From assembly GCA_026018925.1 (NCBI GenBank), contig JAKSZU010000005.1:81953398-82017397 (forward strand): a DNA stretch of 64,000 nucleotides, in the 5' to 3' direction. Origin of the DNA: Tupaia tana (lineage: Eukaryota > Chordata > Mammalia > Scandentia > Tupaiidae). The notes below the pieces were generated by a model. It was not told where the DNA came from. It saw only the letters and a list, made by a program, of their open reading frames with translations, and did no database searches. Below are positions 1 to 11,217 of this stretch, piece by piece; position 1 is the stretch's first letter; each line of letters begins with the position of its first letter. The position numbers and the translations under genes were made by a program.

Positions 1-624
1 TTCCATTAAGTACCTTTGTAGCTCCATCTTCTGAAATGTGAAGAGAACAAGACTGGCGAGAAACATAGTGTTGAGTTTTCATGATTTTCTTTGCTTTTTA
101 ATTTTATTCGTATTATTCTTGAGAAAGTGTATGCATTGGCAAGAGAGAAGGAAAGGGAGAGCATCCTGTACAGAGTCTTCTCATGAGAAGATCCCTTTCT
201 CTCCTCCTTTCAGCTTGTTAGGTTTGAGCCTGTACCAACTGAGATGACAGATGACTTCAAGTAAACACAGGATACGAATCCCACAGTTTTACTTTTTTGC
301 TTCATAGATACATATATATTTTTGGTTCTAAACAAGCTGGTAACCTGAAATATCAACGGTCATGGATCAAAAATAAAAACAAAACAAAACAAAACAAAAT
401 CCCAGTAGAAGTCAGGATTGTGCATTGCCAAGATAGAAAATGTTTAGAAAATAATCACTGTTTCTATCCCAGCCAAACAGCACAGGAAAAGAACTGTGAG
501 TACAGTCTTACCTACAGTAGCAAGGGCCAGTGTGAATTTAGACTTCTATGATTTAAGGCTATACTGATGCAAAGAGAGTCCTAAATACTCCTTTCTCTGA
601 CTTAAGTAAACTGAGGAATGCAAA
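1..624. other. No supported gene; possible degraded SINE at about 100-250
   Basis: AT-rich sequence. Around 104-245 an 'agagagaaggaaagggagag' stretch followed by 'ctctcctcctttcagc' vaguely resembles a reversed SINE, but head and tail cannot be aligned. An AAAAC repeat lies at 370-400. Confidence 0.3.
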
Positions 625-1160
625 GGGCCAACAGGTGGCAAGCAGGATCCCACATGGATGACTTGGTGGTTCAAGTCCTAGACCCAGTGGCTTGAAAATA
701 GTGCATGTATGGGACCAGCAGTTGGCATAATGGCTATGTCGCTGGATTCCCATATAGTAGACTGTGGTTCGAGTCCTGGACACAGTGTTTTAAACTCACT
801 CCAGGTATGTGCACTTGCGTGCTCAAGGTCCCGAGATGAGAATGGAGGAGAAGGGAGTGCCGTGTGGCCATCCCCTGGAAGGTGATTTCTTACTTTCTGT
901 TTCTCTGTCTCTCTCTGTCTTTCTGGGGAGCACACATGCCCTATTAGCAAAAACCTCTCAAAAAAAAAATAAAATAAAATAAAAAGGAAGAAAGAAAGAA
1001 AGAAAGAAAATAGTACATATGTGCCCAAAATCCTGAAAAGAGAATGGAGAAGAGATTGTGACTTGGCCATGCCCCATAGAGAGGGAGTGGTTCTCACTCT
1101 CTTTTTCTGTCTCTCTAGTGAGTGCATGCATCCTATGGTAAAACTATGTACATTTTTAAA
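625..1160 (+). repeat. Older tRNA-derived SINE split by a younger one
   Basis: The 5' part (625-710: GGGCCAACAGGTGGC through GTGGCTTGAAAATAGTGCATG) and 3' part (1,007-1,160: GTGCCCAAAATCCTG, CCATGCCCC, CT-rich, AGTGAGTGCATGC) make one normal SINE once the 711-1,006 insert is removed. Confidence 0.85.
711..1006 (+). repeat. tRNA-derived SINE inserted into an older SINE
   Basis: A full-length copy starts GGGACCAGCAGTTGGCATAATGG and has a perfect B box GGTTCGAGTCC. It ends at CCCTATTAGCAAAAACCTCTC with a long AAAAT/GAAA tail. The target duplication AAAATAGTGCATGTAT (695-710) recurs as AAAATAGTACATATGT from 1,007, inside the host SINE. Confidence 0.93.
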
Positions 1161-1392
1161 GGAACCCACGGCTAGCATAGTGATTACATCGCTGGACTCC
1201 TACATTGTTGACTGCAGTTCAAGTCCTGCACTCATTGACTTAAAACTCATACCAGGATCATGTGTGAAGATGAAAATGGAGGAGAACAGATTGCAGTGTG
1301 GCATCTCCCCTGGGGGGAGATGTCTCACTTTCTGTCTCTGTCTCTCTAGTGAGCACACATGCCTTATAGCAAAAATAAAAAAAAAAAAGACT
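1161..1392 (+). repeat. tRNA-derived SINE
   Basis: Starts GGAACCCACGGCTAGCATAGTG, keeps a B-box relative (AGTTCAAGTCC) and ends at CCTTATAGCAAAAATAAAA. It directly follows the preceding SINE. Confidence 0.88.
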
Positions 1393-1949
1393 TTCAGTAC
1401 GAATCTGAGATGTTCGTGCTCATTGGACACTAAGACTAAGTAGTCAATATACTGTTCTTTTAAATTGTTTTGTCATGCTATTCATTTGTTCATAAAATAA
1501 AAGAATTTAATCCCTGCTTCAACTATTCAGTCAGTTATTTTTATATATGTCACATTGGCTTTTCATATAATTAGAAACCAGTCAAAGTATATAACTTCTG
1601 TTATAACTAAATGTTGTTATGGCTAGGAGTTGGAGAGAAATAGTTTTATTATTTGAAACTATGCTTCAATCCTTCTTTCTTGAGACATATTTATCACAAA
1701 TGGATGGACAACTTCAGAAATGTTTTATCACCTATTAAAATTCATTAAGCATATTAACTATTCATTGATAATGAGTGGTATTTGCATTCTTAGATTGCTC
1801 TAAAATAAATTTTATTACATAATCAAAGATTTATTTTTAACATTCATTTGTTTTTCTCCTTGTATGCATGTATATAAAGGAATGTAATTTTAAAAAAATG
1901 TTTGGGAAACTAACAAGTTTTTTTCTTTTTTGCTCCTTTTTTTAAAAAT

Positions 1950-2090
1950 TTGCATTTAATTGTTGTACATCTTTACTGTATACAATATAGTTTCTCAAAG
2001 TACGCATGTAGTGTATGTCAATCAAGTCAAAGATATTGTCCTATACATCATCCTAAAAAGATAGTTTTCCATTCTGGTATCTGTTAGCAG
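1950..2090 (-). mobile_element. L1 3' UTR fragment (old)
   Basis: 'aattgttgtacatcttta', then 'caatatag' and 'gtcaatcaagtcaaag', follow the reversed L1MA-type 3' end, which normally reads 'aattgttgtacatatttatgg'. Strongly diverged. Confidence 0.5.
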
Positions 2091-3621
2091 TGACGAAACA
2101 AAGAGAAAAAGTTCTGTTGAATAATGTTAAAAACTTGAAAAGGTGTTTTTGAAAACAGTTTCAGTATTCATTATTGAGGAGAAGTATTAAATCTAAACAA
2201 ACAAAAAAGTTTAGAACATACAACCAACTTGAAAAGATAGATACCTAAATGTAGGTGAACAAGAACAAAAACAGAAGCAAAAACAGAAGAAGATAACCAA
2301 TACAAAGATAGCAATATAGAAAAATAAAAAATAATTGTCTTGAATTAGATCAAGTAATATACCCAAAGAAACAATTATTAATACAAATTATAATGTAAAG
2401 ATATCTCATTCCAACTAAAATCACAATGGCATCTCGCTAATATTCTTAAGATGATAATGCAACAGTTACATATTTAGAAAAATGATACATCTTGAATATC
2501 TTCATTACCAGAGATAGAAAATTATAGTCAAATTATGTCAGCAATCAAGCTAAAGTTCTCTGTGATTTGGGCAATCAAATACACATTTTTTTGGTTGTTG
2601 TTCATGGCAAGCTGTTCAAAATGAGACTAAAAAGTAAATATTACAATAATATATAAACTCTCAAAGAGAACAAGGGAGATGACAAGGAATGAAATATGTT
2701 ATAAAATTGTAGATAATAAATACTTCAGGGCAAGGAAAATATGACTTATAAACCAAATTTATTGACTGTCCTAAGTGCCTGATGGGACAGTGCCAGTATG
2801 AAGCAAGTCAATTCATGCCAAGATAAATGAAAACTTACCAGGATAGGTTGGAAATAACTAGAAATTTTTTGATAATAAATTAATTACAGGGAAGAGAGGA
2901 ATATTGGAGAATTTCTGAAAGTCCATGGAAATATTAAGTAAACAACCAGTAATACAATCTTAGACTGTACGGCACAATGAACCCTTTTCACTCTGTTAGG
3001 AGACTAGTTTTGTGAAATGACAAAATTACTGGAGACAATATCATTTTACAGGAGTCAAGAAATGGTTAGGTGTATTTCTGAAAATAGAGGCAAGAAATCC
3101 ACAACTGTTTCCTGAATAGTGAACATTTTCCTAGTTCCCTTGGCATATGTGCAGACATCAATTACATCTTAGACATTCCTTTTTGACTGGGTCAAGTAAA
3201 GGACCATGGATATAAAAATTGGAATTCATCAAAGTGTTCAGGTCTCTAGTCATAAGTCCAGAGTCAAAAATACTTAAAAATGAATATATTATTAGAATGA
3301 TCTTTTTGGGTGCTACACTTTAACATGAATAATTCATTTTAGTTCACCAGATATTTGACCAAAGCCTGTCAAATGAAAGTGAAACAATCTTTCAAAATAT
3401 AAGCAAGCAATAAAGACAATAAAAAAGAAAAAAAAAAAAGGAAGAAAGAACAAAGGGAATTCAGGAAAATTGAAAATGCAAATTCATATAAAATTTATAG
3501 AAGTGAGTAGAGGTGAAAAACCTCAGATACCTAAAGAAAGTTTTAATATATATAATTAAATCTATTTATTTTTAATAAAGAAACTTTAAGAAAAGAAAGT
3601 GTTATCGAAAGTAATGATTTA
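2091..3621. other. AT-rich sequence, weak L1 similarity only
   Basis: No open frame of interest. Near 2,397-2,480 'gatatctcattccaac' resembles plus-strand L1 ORF2, but the match is too weak to delimit. An A tract lies at 3,430-3,440. Confidence 0.3.
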
Positions 3622-3880
3622 GGGCCAACCTTGTTGCCCAGTAGTTAAGGTACCCAGATCCTAACTGGCCAACCATAATTGGAATCTCTGTTCCAGCAGC
3701 TTGAAAAACACACTGAATACAGGTGCATGTATACCAAAAATTTCAAAAGAATGAAAAAATTGAAGAGAAGAGATTGTGTCATGATAATTCCCCATTGTGA
3801 TGGGTGCTATTTCTTTCTATATATTTCTGTCTCACTGTCTCTCTCTGGCTAACACATGTATCTTATGGTAAATAAATACC
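3622..3880 (+). repeat. tRNA-derived SINE, diverged
   Basis: Starts AGGGCCAACCTTGTTGCC and shows the body landmarks (AGGTGCATGTAT, AAGAGAAGAGATTGTG, CT-rich block, ATCTTATGGTAAAT end) with many substitutions. Confidence 0.75.
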
Positions 3881-3900
3881 AATAGTAGTAATAAAAATAT

Positions 3901-4150
3901 GACCAGCAGATAACATGAAGAGTGAGGCAGCTGGATCCCACATGGTTTATTGCATTCTGGAGTCAGAGGCTTGAAAAACATGCCAGGCACATGTACATGC
4001 ATGCCCGAAATCCTGAGAAGAGAATGAAGAAGGGATTATTCTGTGGCCATACTCCCCAGAGGATGATTTCTTACTTTCTCTTTCACTCTCTTTCTCTCCT
4101 GTGAGCATACATACCCTGTAGCAAACCAAATAATGATAATAATAGTAGTA

Positions 4151-4193
<43 letters not shown>

Positions 4194-4197
4194 CAAC
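3901..4197 (+). repeat. tRNA-derived SINE with (AAT)n tail
   Basis: Starts GACCAGCAGATAACATG, body CCAGGCACATGTACATGCATGCC, 3' end ACCCTGTAGCAAACC. The tail has grown into an AAT/TAA microsatellite at 4,130-4,197. Confidence 0.88.
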
Positions 4198-4204
4198 ATA
4201 GGTC

Positions 4205-4390
4205 CAATCATGGCAGTGAAGCAGTAACACAGAGTTCTGTAATGCTGGAAGTCATATGGAAGACCCAGGTTTGGTTTCCAGTTAACCTGTAGATGTCAGG
4301 CATGTATAGTCACTTATTATCCTGGCTGGCAAGGAAAGGACTGGGGAAGGATTAGGAGAATTGCAGTGTGAGACCCTTTTGAGGGAGCTC
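4205..4390 (+). repeat. Composite SINE: tRNA-like head plus Alu-like segment, probably cut by an LTR
   Basis: The head (AATGCTGGAAGTCATATGG...CCAGGTTTGG) matches the elements at 49,575 and 11,218. It is followed by GGCATGTATAGTCACTTATTATCC and AGTGTGAGACCC, resembling Alu/7SL 'GCCTGTAATCC...AGTGAGACCC'. It is truncated where the LTR begins at 4,391. Confidence 0.6.
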
Positions 4391-5039
4391 TGTGGGGACA
4401 CGTTTAAGAGAGAGAGTCTGAGGTGTGGGGACATGCTCTGAGCAAACACCACATGCTCTTTTGGGGTTTGGCAGAACCTTGTAACTTGTCTTTCCTTGAC
4501 CTTGGCTGCAGACAGAGCAAGGGTGGAAATTGCTAGGGGCATTCCAACAGACACATGTGATAGACTTCAAGAAACATCTTGGCAAAATCCAATCCCTGCT
4601 CTGCATCTGAAAGGTTCCTTAGCCTACTCTGGGTGTGGTGGTGTGAGAAGATCTTTAGCTCCTTCCCCACACCTAACAGCTATTTCTTTGCATTAGAAAG
4701 GAAGATGAGATTTTCTCTTGATGGGATTATCACCAAGGGATACACCTGGCCTGGTGTGACTAAGCCCTCATAGATTTGTTAACTGCTTCTTATTGTCTGT
4801 AACCTGGCAACCAATGTATGAAGTGTCATAAAACATACATGTGTAATGTCTCCTTGTTCTATAAATAAAGACTTTCAGTTCATCTGGGCGGCACAAGTTG
4901 CTTGGCCTACCTAGGCTCAGGCTGCCTGTGTCCCTTTCTACTCTACCTTTTGTCTCATTTTTTATGCTTCTTCCATAGTAGTGCCGAGCCCGGGGGCGGA
5001 CGCAGACAGAACTCTGTCTCTTTCTTTCATGGATAAATA
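4391..5039 (+). mobile_element. Solo LTR of an endogenous retrovirus
   Basis: About 650 bp beginning TGTGGGGACACG and ending near TTTCTTTCA. It is much less AT-rich than its surroundings. A combined TATA/poly(A)-like motif CTATAAATAAAG (4,858-4,870) and a 3' part with GAGCCCGGGGGCGGAC then ACTCTGTCTCTTTC look like R-U5 of a class II (ERVK-like) LTR. No internal retroviral genes adjoin. I could not identify a clean target duplication, so the ends are approximate. Confidence 0.6.
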
Positions 5040-5219
5040 ATTTTTTTTTTAAATAAGAGTTATGGAGTAAAAAATTCAGAAATTTTCCCAGAAAATAGAA
5101 AAGCAAGAAAATTAGGGGACATTTATAGGAGACAAAAATAGCTGACTGCCAAGAATTCCAGAAAGAGAGACACAAGAAAACAGAGAGTAATAAACTACTA
5201 CTGAGCTAATTAATGCACA

Positions 5220-6207
5220 TTTCCTAAGACAGAAGATAACAAATTTCCAGAGTTAATGAGTCCACTGAGAGCTCACAAAAATTACTAAGAAAAAAAAAAA
5301 AAAAAACACTAAGGTACATCTTAATGAACTACTAAAATTTGAAGAGACTAAAATAAAAACAAGAATGAAGTCAGAACAATAACGTAAAAAAATAAAAAAA
5401 TAAATTTAAAAAGGCATTGAGGTCTGCATAAGCAATCTGGAAATTAAAGGATAATAGGGAAAGTCTACAAAATAGTGAGAGAAAAACTATTTCAAAAAAG
5501 TATTATAATATGCAAAGCCTAAGTCAATTACAAAGATAGACTATGGATATTTTAAATATATAAATACTAGAAAATTATGCTTTTTGTATTTTATCTAGAG
5601 AGCTCCTTGGAAATGCACTAGCAAAATTAGGAATAACAATAGTGAAATTTTCAGAACCAGAAAACTGTGACTCCAACAAAAAAGTCAAAGGTGACGGAAT
5701 AGTAGGATAATGGTGGCTTACAATGCAGTCATGCCATCAGAACCCTGGAACAGAACGTTCACAGACAGATGACAACTATAATAATAATAAACAATATAGT
5801 TTAAAGTTGTGTGATTAGTTTGAAAGCTCATTAAAGATCTAGAAGAAATTATTTATAAATTCAGTTAAGAGGAGTTTAATTATATCACTATTATTAGATA
5901 TAAATAATATTCCCATTTTTATAATAATATATCCTAAAATTATAGATCTTGAAAAGCTGAGAAAGAAGTGGAGAAATAGGTTCGTGAGGCTTCTCTGATA
6001 ACTAGTTATTAAAACTGAAAAGTAATAAATACTAATGTAAACATGTGCTATAATAGTAAGTAAATACTAAAGCAAACAGGTGAAATTGGAATGTGGGGTT
6101 GGAAATTCCCTTTTATATTAAATGCTTGTAATATAGTTTTATATTAAAAATATATTCACAGTCATTTCTGTAGTTAACAACAACCAAATAAAAATACCTC
6201 ACAGCTC
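5220..6207 (+). mobile_element. Degraded L1M fragment (5,220-5,350) and unassigned AT-rich DNA
   Basis: 'aaatttccagagttaatgag', 'ccactgagagctcac' and 'aaggtacatcttaatga' follow old L1M text ('ccactgagtgcccagcac', 'aaggcacatcatcatgaaa'). Beyond 5,350 the similarity fades, with a possible continuation near 5,645-5,690. Confidence 0.45.
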
Positions 6208-6455
6208 AAATCTGTGGTTTAGCGTAATGCACTGCTTAAGAGAAGCTAGATACCTCATGGGAATTTCATGACCATATAAAATCCCCAGCCCAGTCACCCC
6301 AAAACCCACCATGCATATGCATGAGTACTCAAGATCCCATAAGCCAAAGGCCTGGAGAAAGAGAATACTGGTGTGAGCAGACTCTGTGAAGGGTGTTTGT
6401 CTCTCTCTCATTCATACACATGCACATGCTCTATTACAAATAAAGAAAAATAAAT
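6208..6455 (+). repeat. tRNA-derived SINE, strongly diverged
   Basis: Head-like GTGGTTTAGCGTAATGCACTG, then TGCATATGCATGAGTACTCAAGATCCC, and a 3' end ACACATGCACATGCTCTATTAC with A-rich tail. The B-box region is unrecognisable. Confidence 0.55.
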
Positions 6456-6847
6456 TACTCACAAGTACAATTAAAATATAGTACCACAAACTAGTGTTGA
6501 TTTTTTCATAATTTGAGGGAGATAAGTAGAGAGTACAGAAGAAATTGTCTCTATGTCTCTAAAATAAGTTACTGAACAAGAAAACCTAAAAACATTTGAT
6601 TACATCAACATAAAAATCTTATGGCAAAATTTTATAAAGAAATACTAATATTTACTTGGAATTTTTTATATTCACTGTTTATAAACAAATAAGTGAAAAT
6701 AAAAGCATCCCCAAAGGAAAAAAGTCACAAAATAGAAAATGCGTAATTCAAAATAGACAAAAATGTACAAAAATAATAAAAAAGAAAATAAAGTATTAAT
6801 GTTACTCCAGTTTTGCCTATAAGTTGCTAGGTATTAAAAATATTCTA

Positions 6848-7107
6848 GGGACCAGAAAATAGTATAATGGTTGCATTGTTGGACTCTCATGGAGTCGACC
6901 ATGGTTCAAGTCCCAGAACCGACGGCTTAAAATTCATGCCAGGTGCGTGTCCAGGATTCTGAGAGGAGAAGAGAGCAGAAGGAACTGTGGCATGGCTAGC
7001 CCCGCTTGGAGGGGGGAGGGTGATGATTTCTCACTTTCCGTCTCTTTATTTCTCTGTCTCTCCAGTGAACACACATGCCCCATAACAAAAATCTCTGTTT
7101 AAAAAAA
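6848..7107 (+). repeat. tRNA-derived SINE
   Basis: GGGACCAGAAAATAGTATAATGG start, GGTTCAAGTCC B-box relative, GGAGGGGGGAGGGTGATG body, CCCCATAACAAAAATCTCTG end. Confidence 0.92.
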
Positions 7108-7344
7108 GTTAGCAATACATATAATACATAATATGTAAATCCCCTTTGTAACACACTTGTAAGCATTTACCTTAATTAGGAAAAGATATAGATACAATGA
7201 TGCTTATTTTGGTATTATTCATAATACTAAGTTAATGTAGATTCCATAAACATTTACCAATACTAGTTTGGTTAATAATAGAATATTGTTTAAAGTATTT
7301 AACGACTAAGTTCTGCTGATAATTACCAAATTTATCATGACAGC

Positions 7345-7650
7345 AGAATAATTAGAAAAAACAGCTTAGAGGATCTAGCAGCCTGGAAAATGGTTATGGA
7401 TACTGGAGACAGTGTGGGAAGAAGTTGGGAGAATAGGGAGAGTGTGAGAAAAGAAATTAAGAAGAAAAATAGAGACGCAAGAAGTTTATGGGACACAAAA
7501 ATGAACTATCATCTGTTGATGATATTGTGTATAGTATCATCAACTGGACTAGTGTAAAGTGGATTCACGTTGGATAAATTCCTTTTACAAGTTAAGTGAT
7601 GTATAGTAATGGAATGTATAAAATAAAATAAATTAATATAAAAATTTATC
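7345..7650 (+). mobile_element. L1 3' UTR-type fragment
   Basis: Shares a block order with 42,233-42,610: GGATACTGGAGACAGTGTGGG, AGAAGTTGGGAGAA, 'aagaaattaag', TATCATCTGTTGATGAT, TTTTACAAGTTAAGTGATG and an A-rich end. At 42,233 the same block follows L1 ORF2-end text, so it is the 3' UTR of a lineage-specific L1. Confidence 0.7.
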
Positions 7651-8152
7651 TTTCATTTAGGCCTCCAGAGGTAGGTAGGTCTGCACTGAGATGGTTAGTG
7701 CACCACAATATCAAAGATCCAGACTTTATTTATCTTATCGATTGATTCTCTATGAAAAAAGTTCTTTTTTCAAGGTTATCTCATGGCCCAACTCCAGGCA
7801 AAATCCTCTTCCAGATTTGTCGATGGAAAGCTCTTTCAGCTGACGGCTGCATCATATTGACACACCCTTATTATGTACAAAATAACACATATGCACATGC
7901 TTATGTGGATATTTTTTGTGTTTGAGCACATTTTTGTAATTATGGCACTATAAAATTCTCTGGACTTATCTTTTATATTTTTTGTAGTTTCTAGGTGAAA
8001 CCTAGAATCACTCATCTCTGTAAACTTGTTTTCTTTATTGAAAAAGTATTTAGAAACCTTAAGTTAGGCGCCAGGTATGCTCATTGCAACTGAGGCATAA
8101 TTGTGTCTAGGCCCCCACAGGTGAAAAACTAATGAGTGCGCGTGTGTGTGTG

Positions 8153-8183
<31 letters not shown>

Positions 8184-8540
8184 ACTGAGCTTTGTATATA
8201 AAAAAATCTATAAATTTATCTCTATGTAACAATCTGTATGTATATTAAGTTAATTCTGAGTTCATACTAATGTCTGAAACTATCAACAAAGGAAAGTTTC
8301 TGTTGTCCTACATGGTTTCCAAAAATTTTTAGGATTTTTTTTTCTTTTTCTTTTAGCCATTCTAATACACTTATAGTTGTATATCATTGTTTTTTTAATT
8401 AGCAATTTTCTAATCACAAATGATGCTGGGCACCTTTTCCCGTGTTTATTTCAACAGTTTATATTATTTCATGAGATGTTTGTTTAGGTCTTTTGCACAA
8501 AGTTAAATTGGACTTTTTGTTATATTTTTAACTTTGGGAG
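7651..8540. other. No gene; (GT)n microsatellite at 8,142-8,183
   Basis: Around 7,770-7,860 a stretch ('tcaaggttatctcatggcc') may be an old interspersed repeat, but I cannot name it. The dinucleotide run is interrupted by one TTTG. Confidence 0.4.
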
Positions 8541-8860
8541 TTGTTCATTTTTAAAATTTTTTTTTATTTTTTTATACATTGAATCACTGTACATCACTAC
8601 AGCTTATAAAATGAGTTAGCCAACATGAATCCACTTCACACCAATCTAGTTGACAATATCACACATGCTTTCGTCAACAGAGAACCCCTCATTTCTGTGT
8701 CACTTAAATGTCTTGCCTCACTATTTTTCTCCTTGATTCTTTTCCTCTCACTTTCCTCATCTCCCACCCTCTTCTCACACTGTCTCCAGTACCCATAACC
8801 ATTTTCCATGCTACTGTATCCTCTAATATTTCAGTTTTCACCATAGAGTGAGGACAGTTG
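8541..8860 (-). mobile_element. L1 3' UTR-type fragment
   Basis: This is the reverse of the 7,345 element: poly-T start, TATACATTGAATCACTGTAC, AGCTTATAAAATGAGTTAGCC, CACTGTCTCCAGTACCCATAACC. Confidence 0.7.
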
Positions 8861-9649
8861 GTACATATAAACGGAGACACACAATGCTATGAAAGAGAGT
8901 TCTTCATATTTTGAGGTTCCTTAATCTGATATGGGTAAAAATTCTTCCAGAAGGAAGGAATGTTAACATATTTCTCAGTCATATCAATGGGGAAACAAAA
9001 GGTTTTTCAGAGAAGCGTAGACAGTATTACAGTGTAAGTATATTTTGACATTATAAACGAATAAACAGAGAGATGTGCAAGAAGACAGCAATCTGGTGCA
9101 TAAAGCATGGACAGAATTGCTTAGACATCAGAAAATAAGGATGTTGGAAGTATTGAATAAAAGCCTATTTAATCTAAAACATATATCAATACAATGATAA
9201 CAAGCAAGGATAGCAAATTTTGTATACGTCAGATTTTGCTATAGATTTCGTTCATCATTTTAAGAGCAATGAACAGAAGACTAACATAATGAATTGTTCT
9301 CAACACAATGAGTTAGCTATTCTAAATCTTAATACATACTCCCTACCTTATTAAATAGTATATGGGAACAAGAAGATAACTTAAGGAATCATTGCAGTTT
9401 CCCATGTATGATGTGATGGTAGTTTAGACTACAACACTGTTAAAAGTTAAAATCACTTTTTCTCCATTTAAGACTATAGAAATTTAGTGACTGATCACGG
9501 AGTTTTATGGTTATGAGGAAACATTAGAGAAGTGCCAAACGTATTGGTAGATGATGAGCTATATTTTAGACCAAAAAGGTGGGGACAGTGGTAAATCAGG
9601 AGAGGATGGTGTGGGAGACTCTAAGGAAGGAGAATCCCATAAGAGAACA
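8861..9649. other. AT-rich sequence with no recognised feature
   Basis: No convincing repeat, exon or RNA gene. It could be further 3' L1 sequence near 8,861-8,930. Confidence 0.4.
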
Positions 9650-9925
9650 TAGGATGGCCCCATGACAAGTTGACACAACATAGCTGACAACAGATCGAGT
9701 CCCAGCTTGAACCACTTGAAAAATGTGGTGGACATAGGTGTTTTCCCAAAGTCCCAACAAGATAGAGAAATGGAGAAGAAAGGATTAAGGCATGACCACA
9801 GAAGTGAGCAGAAGTGCTTTCTCCCTCACTCAGTCACTCTCTGACAAACACAAATGCCCTCTGGCAGTTAAAGAAAGAGAAGGCAGGAGAGGAGAAGGAG
9901 GAGAAAGAAAAAGAAAAAAAGGAGG
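9650..9925 (+). repeat. tRNA-derived SINE, diverged
   Basis: Head is degraded (GATGGCCCCATGACAAG), with a B-box relative ATCGAGTCCC and the body AATGGAGAAGAAAGGATTAAGGC. The 3' end CACAAATGCCCTCTGGCAG runs into an AG-rich purine tract to about 9,945. Confidence 0.7.
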
Positions 9926-9929
9926 AGGA

Positions 9930-10616
9930 GAAAAGAGATAAGGAGATGGAGTTTACAGTCATATCTTTCTTGGTGACCAGACAGAATAAACTTTGAAAAA
10001 GCTAGATTTAGAAACACTTTATATGCTATGAGTCACTTAAAGAAGGGCCTGGGAGTAGTAAATATTGAGCAGCAAGTGCTCAACAGCTATGTTTATTAAA
10101 TTATTTTGTTTTGAGATAGAACATTAGATTATGCGTGGGTGTCTTTATGATTTTATTTTGCAGCATTGAAATCCTCTAGATTTTAAATCCTCAATTATTT
10201 GAATAGCTGTAGCCACAGTTGAAATGTTTTTAAAGATGTACTACAAAACACAGAGACTTCTAAACTAGGGCACATTGATTAGGAGTATAACCATCAGTCC
10301 AAAACTCTTCCATAGAGTATTTAACCCTAATTGGAATGTTCTCTTGTAGGTCAGGTTCAAGGATTTCTTTAATACTTCTGTTCTATTTCTTTCAAGAGAA
10401 ACTAGTTGGATGACTTCCTTAGACTTTTTCACCATCTATTTTCACAGTGCAAACTCTCTCCTCTATAATTTAACATTAAAATGGGAAAGCAAAGCCACAG
10501 AAAGATTTACAAAATAAATGAGAACACAAAGAAAAGAGAGAAATTACCACAAACATATCTTTATGCACTGATACAGTTAAATCACACATCAGGAACTAGG
10601 TTGAATTGTTATCTTT
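9930..10616. other. Purine-rich tract then AT-rich sequence, no gene
   Basis: The GA-rich tract (9,870-9,945) is a tail expansion of the SINE. The rest shows nothing I can assign. Confidence 0.4.
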
Positions 10617-10720
10617 ATATTGCCCAAAATGAAGAAATGGAACTGGGATGTCTGCAGCATGACCACACCATATTGGAAGATGCTTTCTGTCTCTGGTGAG
10701 TGCACATGCCCTCTAACACT

Positions 10721-10763
<43 letters not shown>
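10617..10763 (+). repeat. 5'-truncated tRNA-derived SINE with (TAA)n tail
   Basis: Begins at the body (TTGCCCAAAATGAAG), passes CAGCATGACCACACC and ends GTGCACATGCCCTCTAACAC. The tail is a TAA repeat at 10,721-10,763. Confidence 0.8.
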
Positions 10764-10764
<1 letters not shown>

Positions 10765-11217
10765 AAGGCATCCTAGTTGGCAAGTCAGTTGGGGCTGATG
10801 AAACTTTACATTTACCTGGTAGTTAAACTTCATGAAATAGTCCCAGTATTACAGTTGGTAGAACTGTGGAATACTAAATGTGTCTAAACTGTTATTACTA
10901 TAAGTTTATCTCATCCACCATTGAATCACCAAGTGCAAAATTTCCAGGTGAACAATCAATATTTTCATATTTGTTTTAATTAAGAATTATTATGAAATAT
11001 CAACTACTGTACTTAGCAATCTTGAACTGATTAACAATTGTGTTCACCTCACACTATGAAAAACTCAATTTAATGTCAACCTAAAGAATGACTTATGATG
11101 TGATGAAAGTTATTTGAATGCAAAATTTCTACAATTGAAATATTTTCTTACAGTAGACTATAACCTGTCTGTTTCATTGAATAATGTCTTTAAAATTAAT
11201 TTTATGTTCCAGAAATT

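Noticed and set aside
4036-4207. Poly-Tyr and poly-Ile open frames
   Set aside because: They are translations of the AAT/TAA microsatellite tail of a SINE.
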